64,000 nt of DNA from Rhabdornis inornatus (lineage: Eukaryota; Chordata; Aves; Passeriformes; Rhabdornithidae): contig VWZS01010175.1 of assembly GCA_013397075.1 (NCBI GenBank), forward strand, positions 212,178 through 276,177. The letters run 5' to 3'. Positions 12,960 to 27,560 of this stretch are shown one piece after another. The notes beneath the pieces are model-generated. The model saw only the letters and a list, made by a program, of their open reading frames with translations, did no database searches and had not been told where the DNA came from. Numbering within the stretch: position 1 is the stretch's first letter; every line of letters starts with the position of its first letter. The position numbers and the translations under genes are program-made.

Positions 12960-13190
12960 TGACATGAGGAAATGGCTCCAAGTGGCATTTGGAGTGCTTT
13001 GATCTCAGTATAAGAAATAAAGTTTTTACAGTGAGTGAAATGCACTTTTTACAGATGAGTACTCATCATTGAAGGGTTTCATGATTCGATTGAACATTTG
13101 CTTGATAATCTGATCTAGGCTTCCTTTTCCCCAAAAGGCTGACCCACTTGATCTTTCAAGATCCCTTCCAACCTGGGCTGTTCTAGGGTG
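12960..13190 (+). mobile_element. Worn CR1 LINE 3' end
   Basis: GAGGAAATGGCTCCAAGTGGC at about 12967, then AACCTGATCTAG-like sequence at 13107 and CTTGATCTTTCAAGATCCCTTCCAACC at 13147-13173, ending in a TTCTAGG remnant. Order and spacing fit a CR1 tail with small deletions. Confidence 0.7.
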
Positions 13191-14329
13191 GTCTGTCTTA
13201 CTCAATTCTGTTTTTCCTCTGTTCTTTTATTTGACCTTATTCAAGTCACCATCTTATGCAGAGTGAACCAAATTAAAAGTTACTGCATTATCGAACAAAA
13301 CATGGTATTTTCACAGTTATCTGAAATACATACAGTACCTTCCAGTATGATAAATGGTACAGCTCCAGTGACTTATTTCCTGAGGCTGAAATGAAGAAAC
13401 CCCCATTTTTCTTTTCTAAAGCATTGTCTCTTTGAAGGAACTGAGAAAATAATTGTTAAAGATTGTAAAGAAAAACTTTTATTATAAATTTTCATATTTA
13501 AATGTTTAAGTCTAAGATGAGTTTACGTGCCTTAATTGGCTTATGGCAATATACAATACATAATATGTACTTTCACATCCCTTACACAAGGTGAAACAGA
13601 TGGTGATGTTCTAGAAATATATCGTTAGACACTATTTTACATGGTTTTTCTATTGACATTTTCGAAATATCTGGAAGTTCAGATGCTGAGCGTCATATGT
13701 ATTTACCTGAATTAAAAACCTTATTTTGCATGTATCTATGATTTGATTTATTTAATTTATGCTAAAAGATAAATGTCTATTTTCCCTTCCTCTCCCAGCA
13801 AATCATAAGCAGGTAAAAACTAATTTTCTGTGTTGTAACTTTTAATTTTAAATGGATTTTGTTTACTAAGTTATTTTTTTAGTTTTCATGAGAAACAATT
13901 AATATACAATAAACATAAACTGCAAATGAGAATTGCAAAATTCAAAATATAAACAATTGCCAAAAAAAAAAAAAAAAGCAAGAACATTGTAAGTATGGAT
14001 TGCTGGTAGCTAGATTCCGTTCCAGTCTGAGTGGAAAAAGTTACTGTGTTGATAACATGAAAAATACTTTTTTGTCAAGCATTCAGAAAAGGAAACATGA
14101 TGCCAGAGGCAGACATCAGTTTCTACCTGTTGCGTGCTCGGGCATTTTACATGAATCTGTGGGTCAAAGTAAATGAGAGTTTTAGTTTCTCCCTTTCGGC
14201 TTACTGTCCTTGTGACAAATTAAAAGCCAGGTTTCCTTTTTCTTGCTCTCTGTTGGAACAAGGATTGTTGCATTTCGGCCTTTGTCGCCAATGACAAAAG
14301 GACTGTTGATGGATTGTCTGAAGCAGTAT
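13191..14329. other. AT-rich intron, nothing recognised
   Basis: Holds a 16-base poly(A) run at about 13962. No gene signature. Confidence 0.55.
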
Positions 14330-15400
14330 GATGTGTGTCAGGGCTGCTAAGGGTTGTTAGGTTGGCAGGTCCAGCCACTAGTGAAGCTGAGTCTGTGTCA
14401 CAGGGACACCGACACGGCTGATCACACAGGCTGCCTCAGGAGGTCACCAGTGTAGCACACACCCAACACTCTCCAACTTCATAAGCACATGGAGATTTGT
14501 GAGATCCCTGGGGTACCAGCATGGCCCCTTTACACAACTGGTGTGTCTGCCTGGATCCCGACCGCTCTTACGTGCCTCACAGGCTGCTGGTACAGCTGGG
14601 TGCTTGCTGCAAGCACACAGCACTCACACACTCGTCCCACAAATACCCCACATTAAATACTAGCGTGGACTCTCTGCCTGTCTGAGACCTCTGCCAGGAC
14701 CTGAGGCCCCTTCATAAACACTCACACCACCCCATCAGCCAACACCAGGCATATGGCTTGTGAGCCGTGTCCCACTCCAGCCACCAGCTCTGAGCCCCTC
14801 ACTCACCCCAGAACCTCAAGCGTATTTTTGTACACCATTCACAGTGGCTGTGGGATAAAAACCCCCACTGCCTCTGTCCAACACTGATTAGCAATGCAAT
14901 TGTCTTGTTCATACCCCTTTCTGCCTACCCCTCTATCTGTTTCCTCCTGCTCCCCCTTCCCCTGCTCACTGCCCACTACTTGACACAGTCCTACCAAACC
15001 CTTCCAAAACATAGGACCCCCAGGTTTGCATCCTCATATCTTGAAATTAGCCCATCAATTAGTGTGACTGACCAGGTTTGTTTCTGGTTATTGTTAGCAA
15101 ATGCTAATTGGCCCGGATTTATTTCTCTCTGTATTTTGTCTCCCTTCCTTTCCTTATCCTCCCAATTGGAAAAATATTCTCATGCTACTCATACCTTTAT
15201 CAGTTGTGCCACTGACACCCTTTGTTCTTAACATGACCACCCTTACTACGTGTTGTTCATGTCTTTATGGCTTCTTTGGCCAAAAACTCTCAAAAGGAGC
15301 AGGCAGTTGTTGCATGTACCCTGGAAAGAACATCCACCTGACGCGGAGCATCTGTGTTCAAACTATATCAAGTTGAACATCTAGACTAGAATTGTCCAGG
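14330..15400. other. Unclassified C-rich block, possible degraded LTR element
   Basis: Base composition changes sharply to C-rich (CCCC runs, CACACC) between about 14340 and 14900, then stays pyrimidine-rich to about 15200. A GGGATAAAAACCCCC motif at 14851 could be an LTR TATA region. Two overlapping ORFs of 91-108 codons (14905-15376) have no recognisable domain. Ends and target duplication could not be found, so this is only a suggestion of an inserted element. Confidence 0.3.
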
Positions 15401-18400
15401 AAAATGGTGTTAAATATTGGCATTAAAGCAAAATGATGTCTAATTAGCATCACTTTGCAGGAGTTAGCAACGATAGCAGGAGGTAGCTGCTGTGAAGACT
15501 CAATAATGAGAGTTCTTTCAGACCTTTAGGCAGGAGGAAGATGTAATTTAATTTGACCTTAGGTTATTTAGGAGTGTAGGAGGGAAACAGCTGGCTGTGT
15601 TCTTGTCTCAGGACACTTCTGACCTAGGATGTGTGAAAAATTACGGCTATCCAGAAAACTATCAGGACAAGCAAGGAAGTATGTAAAAGAGTGTCTAAAG
15701 CTCTAAGAATAAGCAGTGATGGAAAATAAATGTAAGAGCTCATTATGACTAAAATTGCTACTGGGTCACACCGAAGTACATATTTTTCCAAGCCTCCCAT
15801 GCTACTGGTGCTGTGTGGAGTCATAACAAGGAAAGTCTCAATCATAAAAAGTACACAGTGTAAGTAAATGAGAAAGAGAAGCAAAAAACAAGTAGTACAT
15901 TTACTTCCTTTAAGTCTCACAGGTGATCAGTGGCAGATGAAAGAACAGGCAGTCTTTCTGAATTTTGATCTAGAGTCCATTGGTTATATTTCATTACATA
16001 TAGGGTATTATTGTTATTCCATTCAACTCATGTTCTTAATGAATGATGCAATGTAATATGAAATGCGGTAGAAGTTCCACCAAGCAATATCGAGTCATTG
16101 ACTTATTTTGAAATTTTGTTGCATACATATCAAAACGTGATGTTTTAATAGCAGCATAGTTTGGTGTTTTGCATGTCTTTGTGCTAGGATTTTTACTAAT
16201 CTTTCCTGTCGCAGCTTGGATTATACCTGTCATGCTTCATGTAGATCAGCAAAGACATTCTTGTAATATTGTAGAATCCCTAAGCATTTCTTTGCACCTT
16301 TTGAACTGCATTGGGCTGGTTTTTTTTAGCTCTTTTGTTCTTCAGATTTTCTATTGAGCATGGAATTCCTTGAGTAAGCAAAGATTTTTGTCTAATACCC
16401 AGGGGTAGTAGTAAAATTCACATCATTGTGGTTAACCGTGAGAATTTCCAGTAACGATTTGTGACTACGTCTTTTAGAAAAAAGTCTTACTTTGAAAATG
16501 TTGGTGATGATAGTAACTTGTAAAGAGGTAGCTTATTATCAGGCTGTTGCTTTACATCCTAATGCAGCAATGTTTCACTGCAGGGTACCTTGTATGGGTG
16601 ACCAGTCCTGTCACTTGCAAGACAACAGATGTTCACCTTCTGAAACTGCAAAGCTGTAGAAATTCAGAGTATTTATAGTTAATGAAACTGTATATACACA
16701 GTTATAAAACTGTATATACAAAACTGTATATAACAAAACATTCTTAAACCAGGTATAAATAGCTAGATTGTAAGGTAACTGACTGATTTAGACTGCTGTA
16801 GGCTGTTTGCATTTGACAAACAAGAGAAGTGTACTGTGACCATGAAAGCAGTTGGCTGTTAGCTCTTTCTCAGAGAGTTAGTTTTAATACATAAGTAAAT
16901 TGCTGAAGATAAAACTTTGCAGGGTTTTCATTATAGGAAGATGAAGGAGGACTGGAAGCAGTTTTCAGTTACTGGTAACATTTTAGGTGTTTGTGTGACA
17001 AAATATCCCTCTTTTACTGTTAACTTCTCATCAGCCATTTATCAGTCATAGTTTTGGTTTATTGTGTGATGTCCAGAGACCTGTACTGTGTTGTGGACCA
17101 GTCTGCTGTGGCTGCAGCTACATGCATTTGTGAATTGCTTGAACTCAGATGTGATGCTTGGTCCCATCAATCTGTCACAGGCACACCCTGCAGTATGGAC
17201 AGACCCTTTGCCATGAAGTGTCTGGAAAGAGCATTAGCTTGGGGTTATGGGAGTAAATCCACCTGAGTCAAACTTTGATTCAGACCATTAGAAACACTTT
17301 CTTGAGGCAATTTTATTTGACCTGCTTTTCTAGAAAGAATGATGCTTTGTACTTGTGTTTCATGAAGGAAAAGTGTATATGGCTAATTTTTTCTACATGT
17401 GTAATAGTAATGTAAGATTTCTACCTACCTATCTCATCTCTTGTTTGCATTCTTACTTCTGTGTTTGCTTTCGTATACCTACAGAAAATCTCTCAACCTT
17501 CCTGCTATTATATGCGTCTGTTTACCTGGTTTGTATCATCTTCAAACCTGTTTGAATCTTGTCTAGTTGCCATCCTTAATTCATCCTTTCAGTGTCAATC
17601 CTATATTGCTGCCCACAGCTGCATTGTACTGATTTTATAGTTTCTTAGACAGCAGCCTGTTTATTAATTAGAGATGTTACTTTGGTGTTCTTTTTCTCAT
17701 GTAGGACATTATGTTGTATCTAAATCACATGAAATAAAAGATAAATTTCATATAAGAAATTATGACCAACTGTAAAACATAAAATATGGCTTTGAAGCCC
17801 TAGCAAGAGGACACAGGATGCAGTGTGTGCTTACATCTTCACATGCCTTTGCAAAGGCAATGCAGCTCCAGGGCATTACTGACTCTGGGGCTAATCTGTC
17901 CCAGTAGAACAGATTTAGCACGATAATTCTACACACCTAGAAGTGTCCATAAATAATGGTATATATTTAGGTAGTTCTCATCTCTTACAAGTTAAATTCC
18001 TAGCAGGAATGAAGTATATTAACATTCCAAAGTCTGTGTAAAAATGATGCTCAGCATTTGAAATAATCTGTATAAGAGTGATGATAATATTATTAAATAC
18101 AGCACAAAGCTAGTTTTTAAAAGAATAAAGGGAAAGGTAATTCACATCTATATACTAGATTACCAAAGAAATTTGCAGTTAATTCTTGTATGAATCAGAC
18201 AGTATCAAATCTGTCAGCTGGTTTCAATTAATATTTTGTTATAATGATAAATGAAATCAGCCCTAGAGATAAGCATATTAGCTAAGTGCAGCAGGAAAAA
18301 AAAAATCCCAAATCAGTCATCCATTGATTTTTATTGAAAATATTTTTTCCTTTTAAAGATTATTACAACATTGGCATAGGTAGTCAGTCTCAGTGGGAAG

Positions 18401-21400
18401 TATTCCTACTTACCTTAAAGAACAGACTAGAGTTAGCACTGATGCCAGCAATGATCTAAATTTTACATGATATATAAGCTCTATGAACAAAGACAAAACT
18501 TGCCTGTGTCTTTTCATTATTAATTTTATAATTGTAACTTTAGGTGGGTGAAAATACTGATTTTTTTACTTTTGGGGAAAAAACCAAACTGTGTCTCATA
18601 GTACACTTATGGATACTGTGGGATCATTGAGACTTTGTAATTACCTGGTTCTGACATATTAATGTGGATTTAGGACAGGTGTTACTCAACTATCATTTTT
18701 ATTAAGTGTCACTACTTGGAAGAGGTTAACTATGAAATGCTGGATTATCTGAAGTCAACTTTCTAGTCCAAATTTAGGGCCAAGATTTCATGCCACACCA
18801 GCATCATTCCCTAAGTTTTTAAATCAGTTGGACTTTATCTATCAATTAGAAGGTGACAAATAAAATCAATTTTATTTTTTACAGTGATGTTATGATAGTC
18901 ATGGTCATAGGAAATAGAACTGGTGTGTCTGTTGGGATTATGTTTTGGTTGAGCTGTTATTTCTGAAGCTGAATGTGAAACATCTTTATGCCTTTTTCTG
19001 CACATGAAATCTCTTGTTAAATTTTCTGCCATTCTGTTCAAGGTTTACATGAGAAAATACAAAAATTTTTTGCATTAGGTGTGTGCAATTATCAGGGCAA
19101 AGTGAGAGCCAACTTCTCCTTACTGGCCTTCCAGCTCAGTGTTTCAGGTTTTTTCCAATGAGAAAATAATTATTTTATTGTCTTGCAAGGTGTTGCAAGT
19201 ATCTCTTAAAAATGGAAGAAAAAAGTTTTTTTATCTCGTGTGAAGAGGTGTGTGCAGTGCCCAGAGTTTTCCAGATGAAAGAATATACTTCAAAGAAGAA
19301 CTATTGTGTCAACTACATCTTAATTCCTGTAATCAGCATACATTTAAACCTGCAGGGTTGAAATATGCATTAATTTCATGTTGCTTTTCATTGTTTACAT
19401 ATGTTATTGTAGTGGTAGGTTTCTAAAAATCACTGTTAATTCTGTGATTTTTTTTTTTGTTAGAAGATTCTGCTCATTTATTTACATCTTGCTTGAAGAA
19501 TGGATCCATAATTGGATCAAAAAGAAACTGCTTTAACTGAAAGCTGATCAATGAACAAAACTCTGTGTTTCAGTGTCACGTTTCAGCCCGTATTACTGTT
19601 TTTATAGTTCCACAGTCTCTCCTCACTGGCCTTTCCAACCATCTGTATTTGCTGCTCTCAGCCACTCAGGCTGCAGCTATTTCTGCAAGTACCTTTCTGA
19701 GAGAGCATCAAGTAGATAACAAGCAAAAAAGCAATTCCTGCATGTGTAATCTTCCACCTTTTTATTTAATATGTGAACATGGGACTGTGCTAGAAGGAAA
19801 CCAAGTGGTGTTTGCTTACTTACAAGTAATTTCTTGGGGTACGTTTGAATGGACTTAGGGTAATTTATAATTCAGGGAAAAGGTAAGGATAGTAAAACAT
19901 AAGAACAGATTAGTGGCACCTAGGGCAGTTGCAGTCAATACAGTTTCTACAAGAATATAAAGGGAAAATGGAGGACTAGAGAGAAAGTAAGCTGATTAAT
20001 AAATAAGGTAGATTAAATTAATGATTAATGACTCTTAAGTAGCCAAGTGCTTAAGTGATTTAAAAAAACCAATCAATCTTGGGGGGGAAAAAAAAGAAAA
20101 AGGAAGGTCATGAGCAAACACTATCAGGTTGGCACATCAGGATCTATTCCAAGTCTCAGGAGAGACACAGCTATGCAATCTGGGTGAAAAACAAATCAGG
20201 AGGCTGAGATCCACATCTGACTTGCTTTTTCTTCTCAAATCATGCTCACTCTCATGTTTATCTGCCAATGCACACTACTTCAGCTGTGCAGTGAGCAGTG
20301 GCAGCAGATGAGGCACTGCTGCCTCTGCAGGGCTGGCTGCTTGATGCCTGGCTTTGGTTGATCAGGCAAACTCCTCACGCTGCTTTTCTCTCTTACCGCC
20401 TGCGTTATGGCCTGGTCCTTAGTAAATTGCAGCTGGACTTAAATCAAGTTAGACAGAAATTTGCAAACTATAAAAACATGAATAGACCCAATGAATTTAA
20501 ACACAGTTCATTATAACTGTATTTTTTTCTAAAACGAAAACAAAGGAGAAGTGCATAGGCCCTGGAGGATTAAAAGAGAAGGTTAAGGTGGAACTGATCT
20601 TCAAAAACTGAAGGGGATGGGGGAATTGATCATTATGAATTCTCTCATAAACTGAATCTTTAATTATGAGAAGAATACTCTTAGAAACAAAAATAAATTA
20701 AAGTGTAGGAGCAGTTAGTTTAGCAAAAAAACCCAAACCCTGTGCACTAAGTAAGATGGTACTTTATTACTCAGTCAGATTACCGGAGTGTTTAGTGTCA
20801 GTGATTTAAAAAGAAAGAATAGGGGAATAGATCTGATATATGCAGATGTCCTTATCCCTTTTCGATGCAATTTGGGATATTGGTAATTGTCTGCTGAGCC
20901 CTAGCAGTCTACAGTGTACAAAGGAACCAGAAGGCATCATTCACCCTGTATCCTCTCAAAGGAGTTCTTTCTTGATACAAGCTAGCTTTGCATCCATATA
21001 TGCAAGTATATATGTATATATACTTAGAATATATCTGCATATAGATAAGCACTTTATATTTGCAGTACTTGTCTTTTTCTGCATGTGTAAATACATGTGT
21101 TTGTGGGGGTTTTTCCCTCTTATATTATTTCTTAGGCTGCACAGTTGGAATGGGACAGAATAACAATAAAAAGTAAGAAATAACCTATTCATCTACTAAG
21201 GAAGAGCACAGGGTAAGACAAAAGGGTTTCTTTTAAATCAACTTTTATTTTACATACATAATAATATTTAATTTAGAGTATAGGTTATAAACAATTCAGG
21301 ATCTGGGAGTGGTTCATTTGGAAAGAAAAGGAGAAAGAAAACTGTAAATAAACTTCACAAAAAAATCTCAAACACAGCCAAGAGTGAGAAGAGTTTTAAT

Positions 21401-22364
21401 GGAATTGTGCCTTTTTTTCCAACATGAACATCTATACTGTTATATCAGCTGGTTTGGTGCTTTAAAAAGCTTGAATCTACATTTATTTCTATAATATTTT
21501 CGTTATTATTAAACAATATTTATTGAAATGGACACCAGTTTTCTATCAAGTAATGCTGAAGGACATCTCTTACAGATTTCACCAATATTGAGGAGTATTT
21601 CTAGGAATGATAAATATCCAGGAAATTCAGGTATATTTCTGAATTTATCAGAAATACAGTGCCAAGTTTTAGAGGAATAAACTGCTAGTTTTCTTGAGGC
21701 AGCTAAGAGTATGACACAGTGGGGAAATCACTAGATACGGTCACTAAATCACTAGCCAGTCACTTATGGGTCAGTCCTACAAGGGTTTTTTTTCTGTTTC
21801 ATCTTTGAATTGCAAAGGCAAAAGTAGAAATCATACCTGTTGCCAAGTCTGTAGTTGTTTCATCTTTAATGCATTCCGGATATTCTCTTCTTTCCATTCT
21901 GTGGGAAGTGCTCTTGCAAACCAACAGCAGTGCACTTGCTGATAAAGCCATCAATATTACCAGCTTAACCTCACTTCAAAGTACAACATGATATATTTGC
22001 TAGGTACACTGTTATACATATGTATCAAATGACTGAAAGCCCTTCTGGCACTTTGGTGTTATTACCTTTCTTGATTACTATCAGTTTGCTGCATGTATAG
22101 TTCCTTCTGAATTGTATTCATGGGCTTAGGGTCATTACCTTAAGCAATGTGCATTCATGTTAATTTAAAAATCAAAATAGACATAAGGCATCAGAAATTA
22201 AAATAAATAGCAATTGTGTTTAGTGTATTTAAAATATGTTTTTTTTAACTTCTGCAATGAGATAGTTATTAAAAATGCACAGAGAAGTAACTTGAGAAGG
22301 AATGTATCAACTGATGTCCATACTGCTTTTAAACATGACTGGTCTTGGCTTGGATGGGTGCAGT
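15401..22364. other. AT-rich intron, nothing recognised
   Basis: Seven kilobases with no recognised gene. Contains three copies of AAACTGTATATA at 16685-16733. The part at 17400-17600 is pyrimidine-rich and faintly resembles an old LINE in antisense but cannot be assigned. Confidence 0.5.
16685..16733. repeat. Three imperfect copies of AAACTGTATATA
   Basis: Copies start at about 16685, 16707 and 16721. AT-rich and partly self-complementary (the first copy reads CTGTATATACACAG). Confidence 0.7.
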
Positions 22365-23405
22365 TTTCACAGGACAAAAATCTTTGTGGGTGGCTGGGCC
22401 TAGGGAGTGTTGGTGAGTGGAGTTAGGCACAGCTGATGGACAGCTGTCAGTGAGATTCCCTACGGCTCAGTATTGCGGCCAACCCCGTTTGGTATCTTTA
22501 TCAGCAATGTGGATGAGGGGATCAAGTGCACCCTCAGTCGGTTTGTAGATGACACCAGGTTTGACAGAAGTGTTGATCTGCTGCGGGTAGGAAGGTTCTG
22601 CGAAGGGATGGGAATAGGATGGATCAGTAGGCTGAGGCCAATGGCTTGAGGTGCAACAATATGAAGTGCTGGATCCTGCACATTGGTCACAAGCCCAGGC
22701 AGCACCACAGGCTGGGGGCAGAGTGCCTGAAAAACTGTTCAGCAGGAAAGGACCTGCAGGTGCTGTTTGACAGTAGCTGAACTTGAGCCAGCATGTACCC
22801 AGGTGGCCAAGAATGTCAATGGCATCCTGGTCTGGATCAGCAGTAGTTGACCAGGGCAGTGATTGTCTCCTTGTAGTCAGCACTGGTGAGGGCACACCTC
22901 AAATCCTGTGTCCTGGAAATTCTGGGCCCCTCACTATTGGAAAGACATTGAGGTGCTGGAGCAAGTCCAGAGAAAGGCAGTGGAAGTGATGAAGGGTCTG
23001 GAGCACAAGTCCTGTGAGGAGCAGTTGAAGGAGGATGAGTTGTTAGCCTGAAGAAGAGGAGACAGATGGAAGACCTTATCACTCTCTACAACTATCTATC
23101 TGAAAGGAGGCTGTAGCCAGGTGGGGGTTGGCCTCTTCTTCCAAGTAAGAAATGATAGAAGGAGAGAAAAGAGCCTCAAATTGCATGAGGGGGGGTTTAA
23201 ATTGGATATCAGGAAAAAATTCTGCATGGAAAGGGTTGTTAAACAGTGGAACAGACTGCCCAGGGAAGAGGTAGAATCACCATCCTTGTAGGTGTTTAGA
23301 AGAAATGTAGGAGTGGCACTCAGGGACCATAGCAGTACTAGGTGAATGGTTGGACTCAAAGATCCTAAGGCCCCTTTCCAACTGAAATTTTGATTCTGTG
23401 ATTTA
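22365..23405 (+). mobile_element. CR1 LINE, about 1 kb (ORF2 3' half and 3' UTR)
   Basis: Begins in the reverse transcriptase domain (GGGTGGCTGGGCC..., CAGTATTGCGGCCAACC). The F-x-DD active-site segment is at about 22540-22552 and reads FVDD. It continues through the C-terminal ORF2 part (CTGGAGCAAGTCCAGAGAAAGG at 22956), the CATGGAAAGGGTTGTTAAACAG segment, and ends with TTCCAACTGAAATTTTGATTCTGTGAT at about 23403. Frameshifts and stops break the frame; minus-strand ORFs of 80-142 codons here are shadows. 5'-truncated dead copy. Confidence 0.9.
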
Positions 23406-26400
23406 TTTTCCCTCTAAATAAAAAATACATAAACCCCAGTGGTCCCTGAAAACAAGCATTTTTAAAATAAACTTAATCATATTCCTGTTAACAAATTAAA
23501 AAATGCCATTTATGCGAAATAGATCTCAATTTTTTTAATCTAGTAAGTAAGCTGATTGTTTCAGAGCTATATAAGTGATGGTTTTTTTTCTAAAATAACC
23601 CAGAGAAACAAATAAAAGTTTCAGATTAATGGCTGTCCTCAATTTCTGTGTGAAACCAAAAATCTCATAATGTTATTGAATTTACTATGAAACTGTTAAA
23701 CTTCATTAACTTATTGCAGCTTACTTACTACGTATTACTCAGAGATACTATGTACATAAACCATCATTAAGTCAGCAGATTTGTTTTATTTGTTGCTTGT
23801 TATTGTAATTTAAAGTGAAAAATTGAAGAATCTATTCTGTATCACTTCAATTCCTGCTTATATGCAGTTTGCTAAAATCTGTTCTCTACCAGATTATTTA
23901 ATGATTCAGATGTGGGGCCAAAGGACACTATAATTTTGCAATCAACATCAGAAGGCAAATCTTTGGAAATTAAGTTGTTAAAATTGACATGACGAGTTAT
24001 AGTACTCACTGAAAGGTAATGTATTTTCAATATGTAATTTTATAACTGAACTTCACCTGTGGAGATTGCTCTGCAGGGAAGAGAAAACCAAAAAAAACCC
24101 CAACATTTTATTTGCCTTGCTAATTCAAGAAATGAACAGTTCTGAGTTTATGCATGATACATGTGCTGTATAAATTTTCTGTGATCCCAGTTTCAGATAG
24201 ACACTTCATAAAACATATGGAAATTCATGGGACCCATTTGTGCACTGAAAGATAAAATAGGCTTCCTTTTACTTGCTTAAACATCTGAGTCTTTCTAGAT
24301 CTAATACTGACTTAATTTTTTTCATGAGAAAATCTCTGTTGGCCAAAGTAGCTGGAACGTGTTAAAACCCCTGCAAGCTAAAGCTGAATTGAAACAATTT
24401 CATTTTCTTAAGCAAAATCCCTTTTTTTTAGATTTCAACTTTTCAGCACATAATTTAGGTTGTATTTTTGCTAGCAGCTTGAGAGAGTAAGATATGGGTG
24501 AAAATATGAGAGTACTTGTATATGTGTATTCGAATTTTGTCAGTACTAGAATTCAGGTGCTGAATCTGAAACATTACCTAAATAATATGGAGCAGATGTA
24601 AGAGACAAATACATATTGAATATGTGTTGAAGAAAAAGGGCTAAAACAATAGTATAGCCTGGAAAGACAAACAGCTAATGATGACACAACCTAAACCATG
24701 GAGGTACTCAATTTTTTTCTTTAAAAAATAGCTACCCAGTGGACTTGAGAAGTACATTCACATGCAGAAGCAAAGAAACTGATCCTATACTTGGAATTTA
24801 TTCCAAATTATTTAGTAATTTTGCATCTTTAAAGCTCCTAATGATGCAATCAGTTTATGCAAAGAGCTCCACTAACTTAATGGTATTAATCAAGAGTTTT
24901 CAGGATTGGGACCCTAATCAGCATTTTCTTGCTTTCTCACTCTTGCAGCATGTGTGCAGCTAATTGGTGTTTTGACTGAGTCAACATATGAACGGTAACA
25001 CCATTGAATCAAAGGAAATTGTTCTCATTAGAATGTGGAGCTAGAGAAGTACTGCTTTCCAGAATAAATATTATCCTCAAAAAATATTCTCATTAAAACA
25101 AATTGCCCTTTGCGGCATAATAAAGTTTGTGTAAAGAGAAACATCTGGCAGAAACATATAACCTACTGTAGTGTAACATTTGGAATGAATTAATTTATTT
25201 TACTGTCATAAACTGCTTTTTGAGTTTCTACATATTTTATCCAGTTTTAAATGTACCAGTGTGTTGGTTATATTATTTTATTATATTCAACTTGTAATTC
25301 TTCTAAAATGATTTTATTCTGCACATGACAACCCCTGGAAAATGGGATATGTTGTGGTTAAAGAAACTTCAGGCAAAGTTTTAGACTTTGTGTACAGTAG
25401 CACATTTCATCACTAAGTATTTTACAAGGCTTCCAACATCTGGAGGCACTAAAGTGCAGGTGTCCCAGTGTTGACAATAAAATTTGCCTTACAGTAGGCA
25501 ATAGAAAAAATCATGTTCAGGAACTTAATCTAGAGTTTCTTTATTGTATCTTTTATATTTATAATATGAGTAGTTACCACTCCTGTTACAGTCAATGGAA
25601 AAAATGAGCCATAGTTCAGATGTCCCCTGGAACTGTATTGGATGCCTCTGTAAAAACAAAATCTAGAATTTGTATCTGAAATACCTACGTACACTGAAGA
25701 TGTCTGTCTTTCCTTAGATTAATTGTACCATTAATGGTAAACTTTGATGAAAAGATGAGATTAAAAAGTGACTCTGTTTTTTCACATTGTTGTGAAATGT
25801 GCTCAGAACGGTCGCACATTTCTTGTCATGTGCCCGTAGTTGCTGGACACTTAAAAATATTTAGTTAATACAGATCATTTAGTTCATACAGGTCTGGTAA
25901 AGATACCAGAACATATGCTGAATAGATATCCAAAGTGTTTATACACAGTAACAATATGAAATTTAAATAATGTAGAATAATAGAGATGCAAAAGAGATGC
26001 CAAATTGACCAACTGAATTTTATGCCTGATCTTCTCAGCCTTTCTAACTTGAGCCTGAATTCATCAGGCTGCCCACTTCAGAAGCAGGGTAGTAGGACAC
26101 ATGTTGCTTATCCATCTCTGTTATATGAAGCAATGTTTTTGTGAATTAAACCCCGGTTCATGATTCTAAGTACCAAGAGAAAGAAAAAAAACAACAAAAC
26201 AAAACACTACTTTTATTTAAAAGAGAGAATGATGGGTTGAGACAGAAGAGAGAAATGCAGAAATATTTAAACCCAAAATTATCTAGAAAGCCAAACAGAT
26301 CAACATTTTCTAAACCCACCTGCCCTCTCAATGCCCAAGGAATGTTAGATCCATCTGTTAACTGGAGATAATGGGGAGTTATTCTGAGGAAAAAACTGCA

Positions 26401-27560
26401 AGCTTTTATGTTGTCTCATTAAGAAAACTACATAACAAATTTCACACAAGGACACTATTTATAACATATAAATGAAAGATTCGACATAACCAGCATATAT
26501 ACAATGACATCATAAGACTTCATATGCCCATCATAATGGTGGTATATTAGTTCAGTGTATAAGTGTTACAAGCTCTGTTTCAACTGTGTGTGTACAGTAT
26601 ATTCAGATGTAAGAGTTCTACTTAAAAGCTGTTTTTTTTAGAGGAATGAAAGGGAGTAAAATATCAATATTACATTAAATGAAATAGACATTTTCATCTA
26701 TTATATTTTCATTTTCTATTAAATTAGTAATCTGTTTTCTTTCCAAGTATATAAAAAAATTCCTTCTTACTAACAAAGCTCAAGAACCACAGAAGTTTCT
26801 TATCATTCAAAAGATACATATAGTAAAATATTTCTTCTAAATAATCATATATCCCCGGATTCTAAATTACTTTTCATCCTATAAATTCTTTTCATTTGCT
26901 CTGGGCAGCAAAGAAGGAAGTGAAGCTGTATTTTCTCATAGTTGTTCTCTATAAGGCTGCTCTGAGTTCTGCAGCCAGCCACGCAAGAAAATGAATAAGC
27001 ATGACGTTGATAAAGCAGCTGTGATACAAGAATTTAAAGGTAAGAGAACCATACGTCCAGTTGTAAAGTAATAATGTTGCTCAAGGATATGCCAGTGGAT
27101 TAAATCCTATTATACATATAACAGCATACATACATACATATGTATAATGTTGTTTTTTTTCTTTTGATGACCGTAAAAACTAGTTTAATACCTACAATTT
27201 TGTGCTCTTTGCACTTCAAAATTATTTTGAAATACATTTCTGAAAGCAAATTTGGTCTTCTGACAGTATTCCTCTGTGTGATATATGCATGCTGCCTATT
27301 CAGTGTATACAGATAGATATAGAACATATAGAACATAAAAGCAGTTTTATTGTCTAGTCCAAGGTCTATTTAGTCAGCAGAATTCTAGCAATTTGTGTCT
27401 CCAGAGCCCTCTTTGCCCGTATTTTTGATCTGAGTATCTAGTGTATGCAAACCTCATTGAAATAATTCTTCCTAGGAACATGAGTAATTTCTTTAGGAAT
27501 TGTGCAGGTTTTGAGGTTTTGTTTTGTTTTGTTTTTTCCCCAGTTAATGATAATTTGACC
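23406..27560. other. AT-rich intron, nothing recognised
   Basis: No repeat family recognised. An exon-like piece at 26991-27039 is discussed as a finding. Confidence 0.5.

Noticed and set aside
22460..23359. Minus-strand ORFs of 81-142 codons
   Set aside because: They are antisense shadows of the CR1 element that runs on the + strand.
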